This document shows positions 25,817-34,227 of a stretch of DNA of 64,000 bases, piece by piece (position 1 is the first letter of the stretch; each line of letters opens with the position of its first letter). Source of the stretch: Roseburia rectibacter (GTDB lineage: Bacteria; Bacillota; Clostridia; Lachnospirales; Lachnospiraceae); assembly GCF_014287515.2 (NCBI RefSeq), contig NZ_CP092473.1, positions 3,693,501 through 3,757,500 on the forward strand, in the 5' to 3' direction. The notes beneath the pieces were generated by a model. It saw only the letters and a list, made by a program, of their open reading frames with translations, ran no database searches and was not told where the DNA came from. A program made the translations under genes and the position numbers.

Positions 25817-25865
25817 TTCATTATTCGGAGTTCTTCCGACTATGTCACCTATTTGATTTCTCTCA
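25817..25865. repeat. 50-bp block, second copy (partner 13674-13723)
   Basis: Lies in the 207-bp gap between 25716 and 25924. In this copy the minus-strand frame after IVGRTPNNE ends within a few codons, so if coding it is a remnant. Confidence 0.55.
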
Positions 25866-25923
25866 GCCTCAATATGATATGTAATCCAAGTTCTCTTTTT
25901 TCCTATGTTCAAATGACTAAGCA

Positions 25924-26469
25924 CTATTTATACTTACTATTTGCACTTGTCAAATCAAGATAAGCATCCATACTTTTCGTCCAAAGCAACGATAAGTCAA
26001 ACCTTCCCAATTTGTTTAAATCTTCTATGCTTTTTTTGAACATTGCGATAAAATCTCTTCTGTCGTTAAGTCCCATATTACCAGCTTCAAGCGGCAGAGA
26101 CGTGAAACCTCCCTGCTTTTCCACTTTGTAATGTGCCTCCAATGCACGCATTTCGACTACTGTAGCATTTGATGGATTAACATCATTGATATAAATTCTT
26201 TGCTCAAACTCTTTCCCGTTTTCATCCACACCTTTCGCTAACACCACAGGATTTTCATCCGTCGAATCATCCGCATATTTAAGACAATAAGAAAGACCTG
26301 TACCATTACCTCCTGTCCACAACATATTATCTGTTGTAAATATCTGATATACCTTTGGTGTTTCTGCCGTATAAAATGTCTTTTCCCCAGATGCAGGAGT
26401 TTTCATTTGATTACCTTTTTGTTGACCGTATGATGAAGATACGGTATTCAGGCTAGAACTAATGTTCAT
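25924..26469 (-). CDS. Island protein, homologous leader to 21720-22547, 181 aa
   Basis: MNISSSLNTVSSSYGQQKGN start, preceded by CTGATTGGAG as in 21720-22547. The core KADDSTDENPVVLAKGVDENGKEFEQRIYI reads as a beta-rich domain; the C-terminus (ALEAHYKVEKQGG... DRRDFIAMFKKSIEDLNKLG) is helical. No export signal. Function unknown. Confidence 0.66.
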   Translation of the reverse strand: MNISSSLNTVSSSYGQQKGNQMKTPASGEKTFYTAETPKVYQIFTTDNMLWTGGNGTGLSYCLKYADDSTDENPVVLAKGVDENGKEFEQRIYINDVNPSNATVVEMRALEAHYKVEKQGGFTSLPLEAGNMGLNDRRDFIAMFKKSIEDLNKLGRFDLSLLWTKSMDAYLDLTSANSKYK

Positions 26470-26532
26470 ATTTTTGTTTCTCCAATCAGCTCAAAATTTT
26501 CTCTTTTTAATTATTCAAATATACCTGATATG

Positions 26533-27201
26533 TTAAATTTTAGTATCAAGCGTTGCCTGTGCAGGAGATTTCCCCGACTCTGCCAATTCTCTTGTAACAC
26601 TATCTAATGCACCATCTTTGATTGGCTTACCAATTTTCCAGTTAGGATCAGCCTTTTTTGCGGCATCATAAAATGCCTGTCTGTAAATTCTCTCATATTT
26701 TTCAAGCGTATACCCGGCAGCCAATCTGTCCTTTTTCTGCATTTTGCGATACAAATTGTTATATACCTCGGAACGTTTTGTTGTATCTCCATTGTGGACA
26801 CCGTTTTCACGCAGGAACTCTTTTTTTGTCAGTTCATACATTTCTTCTTTGCTGCTATCCGGAATTGATATGATCCGTTTTCTCGAACTTTCATTTTCAT
26901 CTGTCACTAAAAGTCCTGCCAGTCCATTTACAGGGTTGATATAATCTCCATCCTTGTCATAATGACTCATCAGATTTTTTATTCCCTGAATATTGCCATA
27001 CATTGCACCATTTCCAGCAGACATCATTTGTTTTACTGCGGCTTTATATTGTTTGCTGTTTGTGTTAATCCCGGCAGCTTTTAACTTGGACTGAACAGAA
27101 CTGCTGTTCAACTGGGACAACTGAAAACTGCCTATTGCATTTACTCCTGATGTCCCAAATGATTTTTGAAACAAAAAAGCATAATCCGTTATTTTTGACA
27201 T
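26533..27201 (-). CDS. Island protein with DPNWKIGKP motif, 222 aa
   Basis: Start set at MSKITDYAFLFQKSFG (27201), because GGGAGG overlaps the earlier ATG at 27216 and is correctly spaced for this one. Domain order: N-terminal SQLNSSSVQSKLKAAGINT, then MYGNIQGIKNLMSHYDKDGD, then a helical tail ending YDAAKKADPNWKIGKPIKDG. The DKDGD segment could bind a metal. The tail is related to the 13730-14263 product. Function unknown. Confidence 0.68.
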   Translation of the reverse strand: MSKITDYAFLFQKSFGTSGVNAIGSFQLSQLNSSSVQSKLKAAGINTNSKQYKAAVKQMMSAGNGAMYGNIQGIKNLMSHYDKDGDYINPVNGLAGLLVTDENESSRKRIISIPDSSKEEMYELTKKEFLRENGVHNGDTTKRSEVYNNLYRKMQKKDRLAAGYTLEKYERIYRQAFYDAAKKADPNWKIGKPIKDGALDSVTRELAESGKSPAQATLDTKI

Positions 27202-27243
27202 AAAACATCCTCCCATATTAAACCTGTTATCTTACCTATATCC

Positions 27244-27912
27244 TTACGCTTTCCTATCAAAAGACGTTTTCTCTTCCAAATAGTTCGGCAGTTCTTTCAA
27301 TTCTGAGCTTTGGGCATTCTTTTGCGTATGGTATTCATTGAAGTAAATTCCGTAAAATTCTCTTTCCTTTTCCCGCTCAGCCGGAGTTCTTTCGCATCCC
27401 CATCCATAACTATCTCCCAGATAGGTCAACACTTTTGTTCCTTGATAAGAAATGTCGGCACCATATCCTTCGCCTGTCAGAATCGGACATTCCAGTGTGC
27501 CTCCTCCCGCCAGAGCAAACTTCTTTTGCGCAAGGTTGTTATTTTTCCCCTCTGCCCTCTCCAGAAAATCGAGCAATGATAATTCTCCGATTCCTTTGCA
27601 TTTCGGATTACCATTTTGACTTTTTACCGCATTTTTAGCCTGCTGATATAATGCCTTTCTGTCAGGGGATACATCGGATATGTATTCTGCACATAACCTT
27701 GTTCTCTGCCTGTGAATAGATTCTAATTCCGTTTTACTCGTAGTGTTGGCAGCTCTCTGAGCCAGTTCCTTAATCTCAGAGACAAACTCTGCCTGTGACT
27801 TATTGCTTTTCCCTGCACTTGGAATCATAGACCAATCAGGTTCTCCACTTCTCAGCGATACACTATATTTTGTAATAGCAGAACTCGTTGCATTTGAAAT
27901 CGATATTCCCAT
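27244..27912 (-). CDS. First gene of the island operon, MGISISN type, 222 aa
   Basis: MGISISNATSSAITKYSVSL with GAGGTGAATTC upstream; shares GEPDWSMIPSAGKS with 24313-24591. The middle contains a helical region (RAANTTSKTELESIHRQRTR) and a glycine-rich segment (ALAGGGTLECPILTGEGYGA). No signal peptide. It is the first minus-strand gene after the kinase gene, with a LytTR-type operator about 120-190 bp upstream, so it probably heads a regulated transcript. Confidence 0.68.
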   Translation of the reverse strand: MGISISNATSSAITKYSVSLRSGEPDWSMIPSAGKSNKSQAEFVSEIKELAQRAANTTSKTELESIHRQRTRLCAEYISDVSPDRKALYQQAKNAVKSQNGNPKCKGIGELSLLDFLERAEGKNNNLAQKKFALAGGGTLECPILTGEGYGADISYQGTKVLTYLGDSYGWGCERTPAEREKEREFYGIYFNEYHTQKNAQSSELKELPNYLEEKTSFDRKA

Positions 27913-28027
27913 GAATTCACCTCATATTTTCTACCTTCTCTGCATATATTTTAACCTCTATATATACTTATCCATTTATCATATTCATTCTTTAAAATTC
28001 TCATAACATACTTATTTCCTCTATTTT

Positions 28028-28099
28028 TTTATCGGATAAAATAACCTGTTCTCCTAGTCCCATATCATCAAACGACCATATTACGCACACAAAGACCAT
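28028..28099 (-). promoter_or_regulatory. Candidate LytTR operator and promoter for the island
   Basis: Minus strand: ATGGTCTTT (28091-28099) and ATGGTCGTT (28071-28079), 20 bp apart, followed about 37 bp later by a GATAAA -10-like box (28028-28033). The kinase stop codon lies 5 bp before the first repeat. The arrangement, including TTTGATG right after the second repeat, is the same as upstream of the regulator gene (30137-30207), where the repeats read ATAGTCGTT and ATAGTCATT. Paired 9-bp repeats two helical turns apart, ending before a weak -35, are typical of LytTR/AgrA/ComE activation sites. Confidence 0.68.
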
Positions 28100-28103
28100 C
28101 TCT

Positions 28104-29360
28104 TTACAAGATAACCACAGCCTTAAATTCATTTTCATCGCAGGAAAGCACCATATCACCGCCATATTTATCCACAACTGCTTTTACATTTAACAGCCCA
28201 ATGCCGTGATGATCCCCTCTTTTGCTCTTTATCGTGTCATTTTCAATTTCCACCTTTTCTGTCACCGGATTTCTCACCGCAAATATCAGTTTATGATCTT
28301 CGCACTCTAATTTCAGATGAATGACCGCTTTTCCGGTATTTTTCAGTACCTTTTCACTCTCCCGGATTGCATTATCCAATAAATTAGAGAGCAGAATCAC
28401 AATCTCTTCCTCCTCCAGACAGATCTCCTGCAGATCCCCTACTTTCAGGATAACCGCTATGTGTTTCTCCTGCATGCTGCGGTACTTCTGGTTTAAAACA
28501 GCATTGACCACCGGATGATTTGTGTTGATTGCCGACATCTCGACAGCTATGCTCTCTGTCAGCTTCTGCGTAAATGAAAGTGCCTCATCTGTGTGTCCAT
28601 TCTTTATCAACGTTTGGATCGTAGAAAGCTGATTTTTATAATCGTGCATTTTTCTTCGCTGACGCTCATAGATTTCTTCCCGGTCCTGATAATCTGCAAT
28701 ACGATTTTTCTGATTTTGTTCCGTAAGTACCGCAATTTTTATTCTCTCTTCTTTTTCAATGGTATTCTGCATGAACTCCATAAGGATAAGGTTAATCGCA
28801 ACCAGTCCCACCGAAAGAAATAAAAATACATTCTGCATATCATCGTTTTCTGAATAAAACATAAGAATGAAACCGACCACCGTAAATACAGGAACACAGA
28901 AAAACTGTAACCATTCTTTTCCTGTAATCAGACCGCAGCTTTTTCTTGTCTTGCTAAATCTTCTGATAAACAACATCAGAATGATAAAAACCGTCTTTGA
29001 TATCAGTGCCTGTAAAAACCATTTTTCTTGGATTGAACCTCCTCTTCCCAGCAAAACAGTCACATAATCAATCAATACAAGCATTGTATAGTTGATGATT
29101 GAAAACAAAAAACTCTGCCGGAAGGAAACTTCATAATAAGCCAGATTCAGGAAAGACATAACCAGTATAATCGGGATACATTTTAACATTCCGATCCATG
29201 CCCCTGTGACTGCTACCAGATAAAGCACTCCGCAATAAACAAAAAATCTATATCTGTTCCTATATCCGCCATCTCTTTTTTCCATAAAAGTATCAAAAAA
29301 GTATAGCGTTCCTTTTACTTCCAGCATTTCCGCAATAAATGTCAATACCCAGAATGTCAT
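28104..29360 (-). CDS. GHKL sensor histidine kinase, AgrC/ComD type
   Basis: 418 residues. Six or so membrane helices fill the first 190 residues, then a coiled-coil linker, the phospho-acceptor region RRKMHDYKNQLSTIQTL, an N-box LLSNLLDNAIRES and a G-box GDHHGIGLLNVKAVV (HATPase_c_5/GHKL type). This is the architecture of peptide-sensing kinases such as AgrC, ComD and VirS. Its gene begins 2 bp after the stop of the response regulator gene. No AgrB peptidase or AgrD peptide gene is seen nearby, so the signal is unknown. Confidence 0.92.
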   Translation of the reverse strand: MTFWVLTFIAEMLEVKGTLYFFDTFMEKRDGGYRNRYRFFVYCGVLYLVAVTGAWIGMLKCIPIILVMSFLNLAYYEVSFRQSFLFSIINYTMLVLIDYVTVLLGRGGSIQEKWFLQALISKTVFIILMLFIRRFSKTRKSCGLITGKEWLQFFCVPVFTVVGFILMFYSENDDMQNVFLFLSVGLVAINLILMEFMQNTIEKEERIKIAVLTEQNQKNRIADYQDREEIYERQRRKMHDYKNQLSTIQTLIKNGHTDEALSFTQKLTESIAVEMSAINTNHPVVNAVLNQKYRSMQEKHIAVILKVGDLQEICLEEEEIVILLSNLLDNAIRESEKVLKNTGKAVIHLKLECEDHKLIFAVRNPVTEKVEIENDTIKSKRGDHHGIGLLNVKAVVDKYGGDMVLSCDENEFKAVVIL

Positions 29361-29361
29361 G

Positions 29362-30069
29362 TTATTCTTCTCCCTTATACAGCATATATTCCCTCTTTAC
29401 CTGTGCATATCGTGCCTTGGGAACCGGAATCTTTTTTCCCGTGGTAAGTGTCATCACATAACCGCTGATTTTTGTGATGTACCTCATATTTACAAGAAAA
29501 CTTAGATGTGCCCGCACGAATCCCATATCCTTGAATTCATTTTCTAGTTCATCCAGTTTTTTATAAATCTGAAATGTCCCTTTTTCTGTATAAAATACAT
29601 TTTTGTGAAGCTCTGTTTCTATATAAATGATGTCATCTGCATAAAGTTTTATCGTTCCTTCCACAAAACGAAATTCGAGAATCCTACGGTTTTTATTAAT
29701 TTCTGCTATCAAATCATCCATACATTCTTCTATAGTATCTGCAAGGTTATCTTTCAGCAGAAAACGGCTTGCTTTCACCTTATATCCATCCAGTGCGTAA
29801 TTCATGTATGCCGTCACCAGCACAACCGGAAGTTTTGGATATTTTTCTTTAATCCTCATAGCTGTTTTCAGTCCATCCATCCCCTGCATATTGATATCCA
29901 GAAATAATAGCTGACACGCTTCCAAAGCCGATTGTTCTTCGCATAACTGTTCTCCGGATTCATATTCTGTAATAGTAAACTCATAATTCTTTTTTTCACC
30001 ATAGTCTGACAGCAAATCTGACAAATTTTTTCTGTCATCTATCCTGTCATCACAAATAATAATGTTCAT
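29362..30069 (-). CDS. LytTR-family response regulator, AgrA/ComE type
   Basis: Start set at MNIIICDD (30069); an ATG three codons earlier has its AGGA too close. Receiver domain residues 1-125 with acidic Asp7/Asp8, phosphorylation site Asp58 in LLFLDINMQG and Lys near 108. LytTR DNA-binding domain about 135-235 (YIETELHKNVFYTEKGTFQI, FVRAHLSFLVNMRYI). Forms an operon with the GHKL kinase. Operator-like direct repeats occur upstream of its own promoter and upstream of the island, so it is the likely activator of both. Confidence 0.93.
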   Translation of the reverse strand: MNIIICDDRIDDRKNLSDLLSDYGEKKNYEFTITEYESGEQLCEEQSALEACQLLFLDINMQGMDGLKTAMRIKEKYPKLPVVLVTAYMNYALDGYKVKASRFLLKDNLADTIEECMDDLIAEINKNRRILEFRFVEGTIKLYADDIIYIETELHKNVFYTEKGTFQIYKKLDELENEFKDMGFVRAHLSFLVNMRYITKISGYVMTLTTGKKIPVPKARYAQVKREYMLYKGEE

Positions 30070-30136
30070 ATTTTTCATTCCTGTCTTTGATTGCTCTCAT
30101 ACCTGTAAACCATACAAGTCTCACCTAGCACTCTTT

Positions 30137-30207
30137 ATTATATCAAACAAATCTTTCACTCGATCATTCTCTGCATCAAATGACTATTTTGCGCATAGAA
30201 CGACTAT
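30137..30207 (-). promoter_or_regulatory. Candidate LytTR operator and promoter of the two-component operon
   Basis: Minus strand: ATAGTCGTT (30199-30207) and ATAGTCATT (30179-30187), 20 bp apart, then 36 bp to a perfect TATAAT (30137-30142) without a good -35. Weak -35 plus paired repeats suggests activator dependence and autoregulation. Confidence 0.7.
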
Positions 30208-30490
30208 CTCCTATAGAAACGCAGAAGCACTGTATCTCAAACTCTTTGAAATACAATGCTTCCCTGCATTTTCTATATCGTCATGTTGATACCACTACTT
30301 TATGAATCCCCCACATGATCCATCTGATAATACTTCAATTCTTAGTTTTTTCCAAAAAAATATTGATGTTTCATATCGCCAACTGTATTTTCTTTTCTCT
30401 GTCCTTCCCCCTTAAAGTGAAAAGTTCCCTGCACAGGCCACGGTGAACCATACCATAGTCCACCTGACCGGCGCAGTAATCCCTTTGTGC
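30208..30490. other. Gene-free stretch with a hairpin
   Basis: No gene seen. An imperfect inverted repeat at 30227-30262 (AGCA-TGTAT-TCAAA with its complement) can form a hairpin able to end transcription from either side. The region 30415-30490 resembles the sequence that follows plasmid-type HTH replication genes, i.e. mobile-element debris. Confidence 0.4.
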
Positions 30491-30743
30491 CTATTTTATG
30501 ATTTCATAGAGCAGGCTGCTCTTTCCTCCATTTTCACGCCATCTCTGCTTTTTCTGTATAAATCCTGCACACTCCAGATCGCGGATTGCACGCTTGACCG
30601 TACTTACAGACAGGTGCAGCTCTCTGGCAATGGTACCGATTGCCGGATAGCATGTCCTCTCCCTGTCCGCACGAGTCTCCAGATACAGATAGACCGCCAC
30701 CGCCCTGTGTGGCAGCTCCGTTTCATAGATTTCTTTCCTAGTA
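30491..30743 (-). pseudogene. HTH_36-type replication-initiator-like gene cut by IS630
   Basis: The frame reads ...EIYETELPHRAVAVYLYLET, then CYPAIGTIARELHLSVSTVKRAIRDL and ends GGKSSLLYEIIK: a winged helix of the kind found in replication or accessory proteins of integrative elements. The open frame continues upstream to the insertion-sequence border at 30743 without a start, so the N-terminus is lost. Together with the relaxase fragment at 10125-10840 it indicates a degraded mobile element on both sides of the island. Confidence 0.65.
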
Positions 30744-32025
30744 TAAATGTTTTTAATTAACTCGACTCAATAAGTATTCCATGATATAATCTTCATATAA
30801 TTGTATAGGGAGGTCATATTCATGGGCAGAAAAGTAAACACAATAACACTAACAGAGGAGCAGCGTTCGTATCTTGAATTACAAACTCGTGCTAGAACAA
30901 TACAGGCACAAACCGTGTGTAGAGCAAGAATACTGTTGTTACGTGCTGATGGTGTTTCTATTAATGATATTGCTGATAAAGTAGGCATCAATAGATGCAG
31001 TGTAATGTTGTGCTTGAATAAATTCAAAGAGGGCGGTGTCGAAAACGCCTTGTTTGATGCTCCCGGTCGTGGTCGTAATGCTGAAATAACCGATGACGAA
31101 AAGACGTGGATTATAAATATCGCATGTCAGAAGCCGGTTAATCTTGGCTATTCAGCAGAAGTATGGACACGTGCCCTTCTCACAAAACATATCAATAAGT
31201 TTGCAGAAAATGCAGGTTATACAAGGTTATCAACTATAAGTCAGTCAAAGGTTCGCACAATACTTGAAGAGGCAGATATTAAGCCTAACAAAATAACTTA
31301 TTACTATGAAAATCGTGATCCGGATTTTGACCAAAAGATGCACAATGTCCTTCTGGTATATAAACAGCTATCATTACAGTTCGATAAAAAAGGACAACTT
31401 CTTCCATTTTGTGAAGATGATCAGGTGGTGCATGTACTCTCTTATGATGAGAAACCTGGAATCCAGGCAATTGCCACCACATCAGAAGATATCCAGCCGG
31501 ATAATAATCATAAGACCATAAGCCGAGATTATGAGTACAGGCGTCTTGGAACCATTTCACTGCTTGCCGGAATAGATTTGCAAACAGGTGAGGCGATTCC
31601 ACTCGTTAAAGAGTCCCATAACAGTAAGGACTATATCGAATTTCTTAAAAAACTTGATAACAAGTATCCAAAATCAGATAAGATTCGTCTGGTGTTGGAT
31701 AACCTTAAAGTTCATTCTTCTGAGGAAACCAGAAAATACCTCGCAACCGTACCAGGAAGATTTGAATTTGTATTTACTCCAAAGCACGGTTCATGGTTGA
31801 ATCTTGTTGAGGGCTTCTTCAGTAAACTTACTCGCCAGATGCTCAAGGGCATTCGTGTAAAAACTAAGGATGAACTTGTGCAGCGTATATATAAATACTT
31901 TGATGAAGTAAATGAAGAACCTGTTATATATCATTGGAAGTACAAACTTGAAGAAATTGATCCAAATGAAGAAGTGGTGGTTGATACGTTGCCAGTCAAA
32001 AAGTCGAGTTAATTACTGACAGCTA
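30744..32025 (+). mobile_element. IS630-family insertion sequence
   Basis: Terminal inverted repeats share TAATTAACTCGACT and align over about 26 bp: left end at 30744 (TAAATGTTTTTAATTAACTC), right end at 32025 as its inverse. Both ends abut TA dinucleotides (30742-30743 and 32026-32027), as expected from the TA target duplication of this family. One intact transposase gene inside, whose stop codon lies within the right repeat. Confidence 0.9.
30822..32012 (+). CDS. IS630-family transposase
   Basis: Start chosen at ATG 30822 (MGRKVNTITLTEEQ), 8 bp after AGGGAGG. N-terminal HTH region (ISINDIADKVGINRCSV-like) and a DDE_3 catalytic core: Asp in LSYDEKPGIQA, Asp in RLVLDNLKVHSS and Glu in GSWLNLVEGFFSKL. 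396 residues, full length, no frameshift, so probably active. Confidence 0.93.
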   Translation: MGRKVNTITLTEEQRSYLELQTRARTIQAQTVCRARILLLRADGVSINDIADKVGINRCSVMLCLNKFKEGGVENALFDAPGRGRNAEITDDEKTWIINIACQKPVNLGYSAEVWTRALLTKHINKFAENAGYTRLSTISQSKVRTILEEADIKPNKITYYYENRDPDFDQKMHNVLLVYKQLSLQFDKKGQLLPFCEDDQVVHVLSYDEKPGIQAIATTSEDIQPDNNHKTISRDYEYRRLGTISLLAGIDLQTGEAIPLVKESHNSKDYIEFLKKLDNKYPKSDKIRLVLDNLKVHSSEETRKYLATVPGRFEFVFTPKHGSWLNLVEGFFSKLTRQMLKGIRVKTKDELVQRIYKYFDEVNEEPVIYHWKYKLEEIDPNEEVVVDTLPVKKSS

Positions 32026-32082
32026 TACTAGTGTCAACCCTGCCGAGTAGACCAATTCCCACTTGGCTATTTGCAAGCATCA

Positions 32083-32144
32083 AAAAAGGACTTTCCGCAA
32101 GACTTCATATACCTTTTAACGATAGCCTCTGAGAAAGTCCTTTA
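32083..32144 (-). terminator. Terminator of rlmD
   Basis: On the minus strand, after the rlmD stop, AAAGGACTTTC (32132-32142) pairs with GAAAGTCCTTT, which is followed by a T-run (32083-32095). The loop is long (about 36 nt), so efficiency is uncertain. Confidence 0.6.
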
Positions 32145-32159
32145 TCTGCTACACTCTAT

Positions 32160-33722
32160 TTACCTGTCAGGGTTCACCTTTGACATCAAAACTACCGTCT
32201 CCACATGTTTTGTCCAAGGAAAAAGGTCCACCGGCTGGCACTCTCTTGCCTCATACCCATGTTTAGTCAGATATTTTAAATCTCTTGCTAAGGTTTCCGG
32301 ATTACAGGAAATATACACCACGCGTTTCGGTGCAAGACGGACAACCGAAGATAAAAATGCCTCATCACTGCCTGCTCTTGGCGGATCCATGAATACGACA
32401 TCCACATTTCCATCCGGCGTTGCTCTTTTTCCTGATTTTCCAGAAGCCGGTGTCGGATTTTTTTTCTGATCGTCACGGTATTCTGCCATTTCTACCATAA
32501 ACTGTCCTGCATCGGCATTGTAGAACTGGGCATTTTTGATATCATTGCGTTTTGCATTGGTCACGGCATCTTTCACTGCATCACGGTTTAATTCTACACT
32601 GATGACTTCTTTGGCTTTTGACGCTGCGATAAGACCAATCGTTCCAATACCGCAGTAAGCATCCACGATCCGCTCTTTTCCTGTCAGTCCGGCATATTCG
32701 ATTGCTTTGGTATAAAGTATCTCTGTCTGCACCGGATTGACCTGATAAAAAGATTTCGGGGAAATACGGAATGTACATCCACAAAGTGTGTCCTCAATGT
32801 AGCCTTTACCATAGATTACCGTCTCTTTTTCTCCTAAAACCATGCTTGTTTTTTTGTCATTGACATTAAGGACAACGGTTGTGATCTCCGGATGGAGCTT
32901 GCGCAATGCTTTGACAAAATTATTTTTTGACGGCAGGATTGGCGAACCGAGTACTAATACCACCATGACTTCCCCACTGTGAAAACCACGGCGAACCAAT
33001 ACATGACGAAGCAGACCATATCCGGTATCCTCATCATATGTTTTGATCTTAAAAGAACGTAAAAGTCCTCTGATATCACGGATGATCGCGTCCGCTGTTT
33101 CATCTTCAATGCGGCAGGAATCAATGTTTACCACATCATGCGTTCCTGCTTTGTATACACCGGAGATAACTGTCCCACCTTTTGCTATGTCAAATACCGC
33201 ATGCACTTTGTTGCGGTAATGATACGGATTTTCCATTCCGATGATCGGCAGTACTCTGCAAAATCCACCGACATTTTTTCTGACATATTCCTGCTTTTCT
33301 TTGAGCTGTTTTTCATAGGAAAGTCCCTGATAATCGCAACCACCGCATTTTTTTGCATACTGGCACATGTCTGCGTTCTGCTTCTTCGTGATCATTTTTT
33401 CCGACGTGTTTTTTCCTGATACTTTTTTCTCTTTTACCGATTTTCCATGATCCGTTTTTTCTTTAAATGCTTTAGTCACTGCATACTTCTTTTCCATTTT
33501 TCCGATGGTTCGCTTTTCTGCTTCCTGCTTCACTGTTTTATCAACCGCATATTTTTTCTTTCCCATTTTTCCGGCGGTTCGTTTTTCTGCCTCCTGCTTC
33601 ATTGTTTTATCAACTGCATACTTTTTCTTGCCTGCAGCTTTATTTTTCGCTATGTCTTTATTTTTAACTTTACTTTTGTTCCTCATTGCACTTTTATTTT
33701 TCATTGCATTTTTATCTGCCAT
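32160..33722 (-). CDS. rlmD: 23S rRNA (uracil-C5) methyltransferase, RlmD/RumA family, with repeat extension
   Basis: SAM-dependent m5U methyltransferase. Core from about residue 115: Fe-S cysteines C-x5-C-G-G-C (CQYAKKCGGCDYQ), SAM-binding VDAYCGIGTIGLIAA, MDPPRAG, and catalytic Cys in ISCNPETLARDL. The first 110 residues are an unusual lysine-rich extension with a 23-residue repeat KKYAVDKTMKQEAEKRT, present twice and a half. Such a basic tail may help rRNA binding; it replaces the TRAM domain usual at this end. Whether it methylates U747, U1939 or both cannot be told from sequence. Confidence 0.88.
   Translation of the reverse strand: MADKNAMKNKSAMRNKSKVKNKDIAKNKAAGKKKYAVDKTMKQEAEKRTAGKMGKKKYAVDKTVKQEAEKRTIGKMEKKYAVTKAFKEKTDHGKSVKEKKVSGKNTSEKMITKKQNADMCQYAKKCGGCDYQGLSYEKQLKEKQEYVRKNVGGFCRVLPIIGMENPYHYRNKVHAVFDIAKGGTVISGVYKAGTHDVVNIDSCRIEDETADAIIRDIRGLLRSFKIKTYDEDTGYGLLRHVLVRRGFHSGEVMVVLVLGSPILPSKNNFVKALRKLHPEITTVVLNVNDKKTSMVLGEKETVIYGKGYIEDTLCGCTFRISPKSFYQVNPVQTEILYTKAIEYAGLTGKERIVDAYCGIGTIGLIAASKAKEVISVELNRDAVKDAVTNAKRNDIKNAQFYNADAGQFMVEMAEYRDDQKKNPTPASGKSGKRATPDGNVDVVFMDPPRAGSDEAFLSSVVRLAPKRVVYISCNPETLARDLKYLTKHGYEARECQPVDLFPWTKHVETVVLMSKVNPDR
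33481..33630. repeat. Tandem repeat in the rlmD extension
   Basis: Two units of 66-69 bp plus a partial third, in frame, each encoding KKYAVDKT(M/V)KQEAEKRT and a linker. Substitutions are scattered, so not brand new. Confidence 0.75.
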
Positions 33723-33891
33723 TTCAATCCTCCATTCTTTTCAATAAAAACAACACTTTCATTGACATCTCATGTTTACGCACAAGCACAAATCCTGCGC
33801 ACAATCCTCAATCTCTCATCGTGCTCTGTTCCTCGCTCTGCACCAAGACACAGTATTCCTGCTTTTCACTTGTCCCTCAAACCTTTCCGCC

Positions 33892-34227
33892 TCACGACTC
33901 TTCCACACACTGACTCGGAATGTTCAGATAGGACTCTCCCCAGTTACACATGGCATTTAGGATCGGTGACAGGCTCTCTCCAAACTCCGTCAGGTTGTAC
34001 TCTGTTTTGGGCGGGACAACCGGATAGACGGTTCTTTTGATAAGTCCGTCTTTTTCCAGTTCCCGAAGTTGCTGTGCGAGCATTTTATCGGTGGCTTTCG
34101 GTATCTTTTTATGAAGTTCACTGTAGCGGAGCGTTTTTCCCATCAGATGAAACAAAATGACCGACTTGTATTTGCCGCCGATCAGGGAGATCGTCGCCTC
34201 CACCGGACAGTTAAATTCCTTATTCAT
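33892..34227 (-). CDS. HxlR-family transcriptional regulator
   Basis: 111-residue winged helix protein: CPVEATISLIGGKYKSVILF (the conserved Cys), LRYSELHKKIPKATDKMLAQ recognition region and wing TVYPVVPPKTEYNLTEFGES. It is transcribed divergently from a nitroreductase, a common pairing in which the regulator senses electrophiles or redox stress and controls the enzyme. Full length, with AGGAGAAA upstream of the start. Confidence 0.92.
   Translation of the reverse strand: MNKEFNCPVEATISLIGGKYKSVILFHLMGKTLRYSELHKKIPKATDKMLAQQLRELEKDGLIKRTVYPVVPPKTEYNLTEFGESLSPILNAMCNWGESYLNIPSQCVEES

Noticed and set aside
33447..34040. Plus-strand frame of 197 codons with repeats
   Set aside because: Mirror of the lysine-rich repeat in rlmD.
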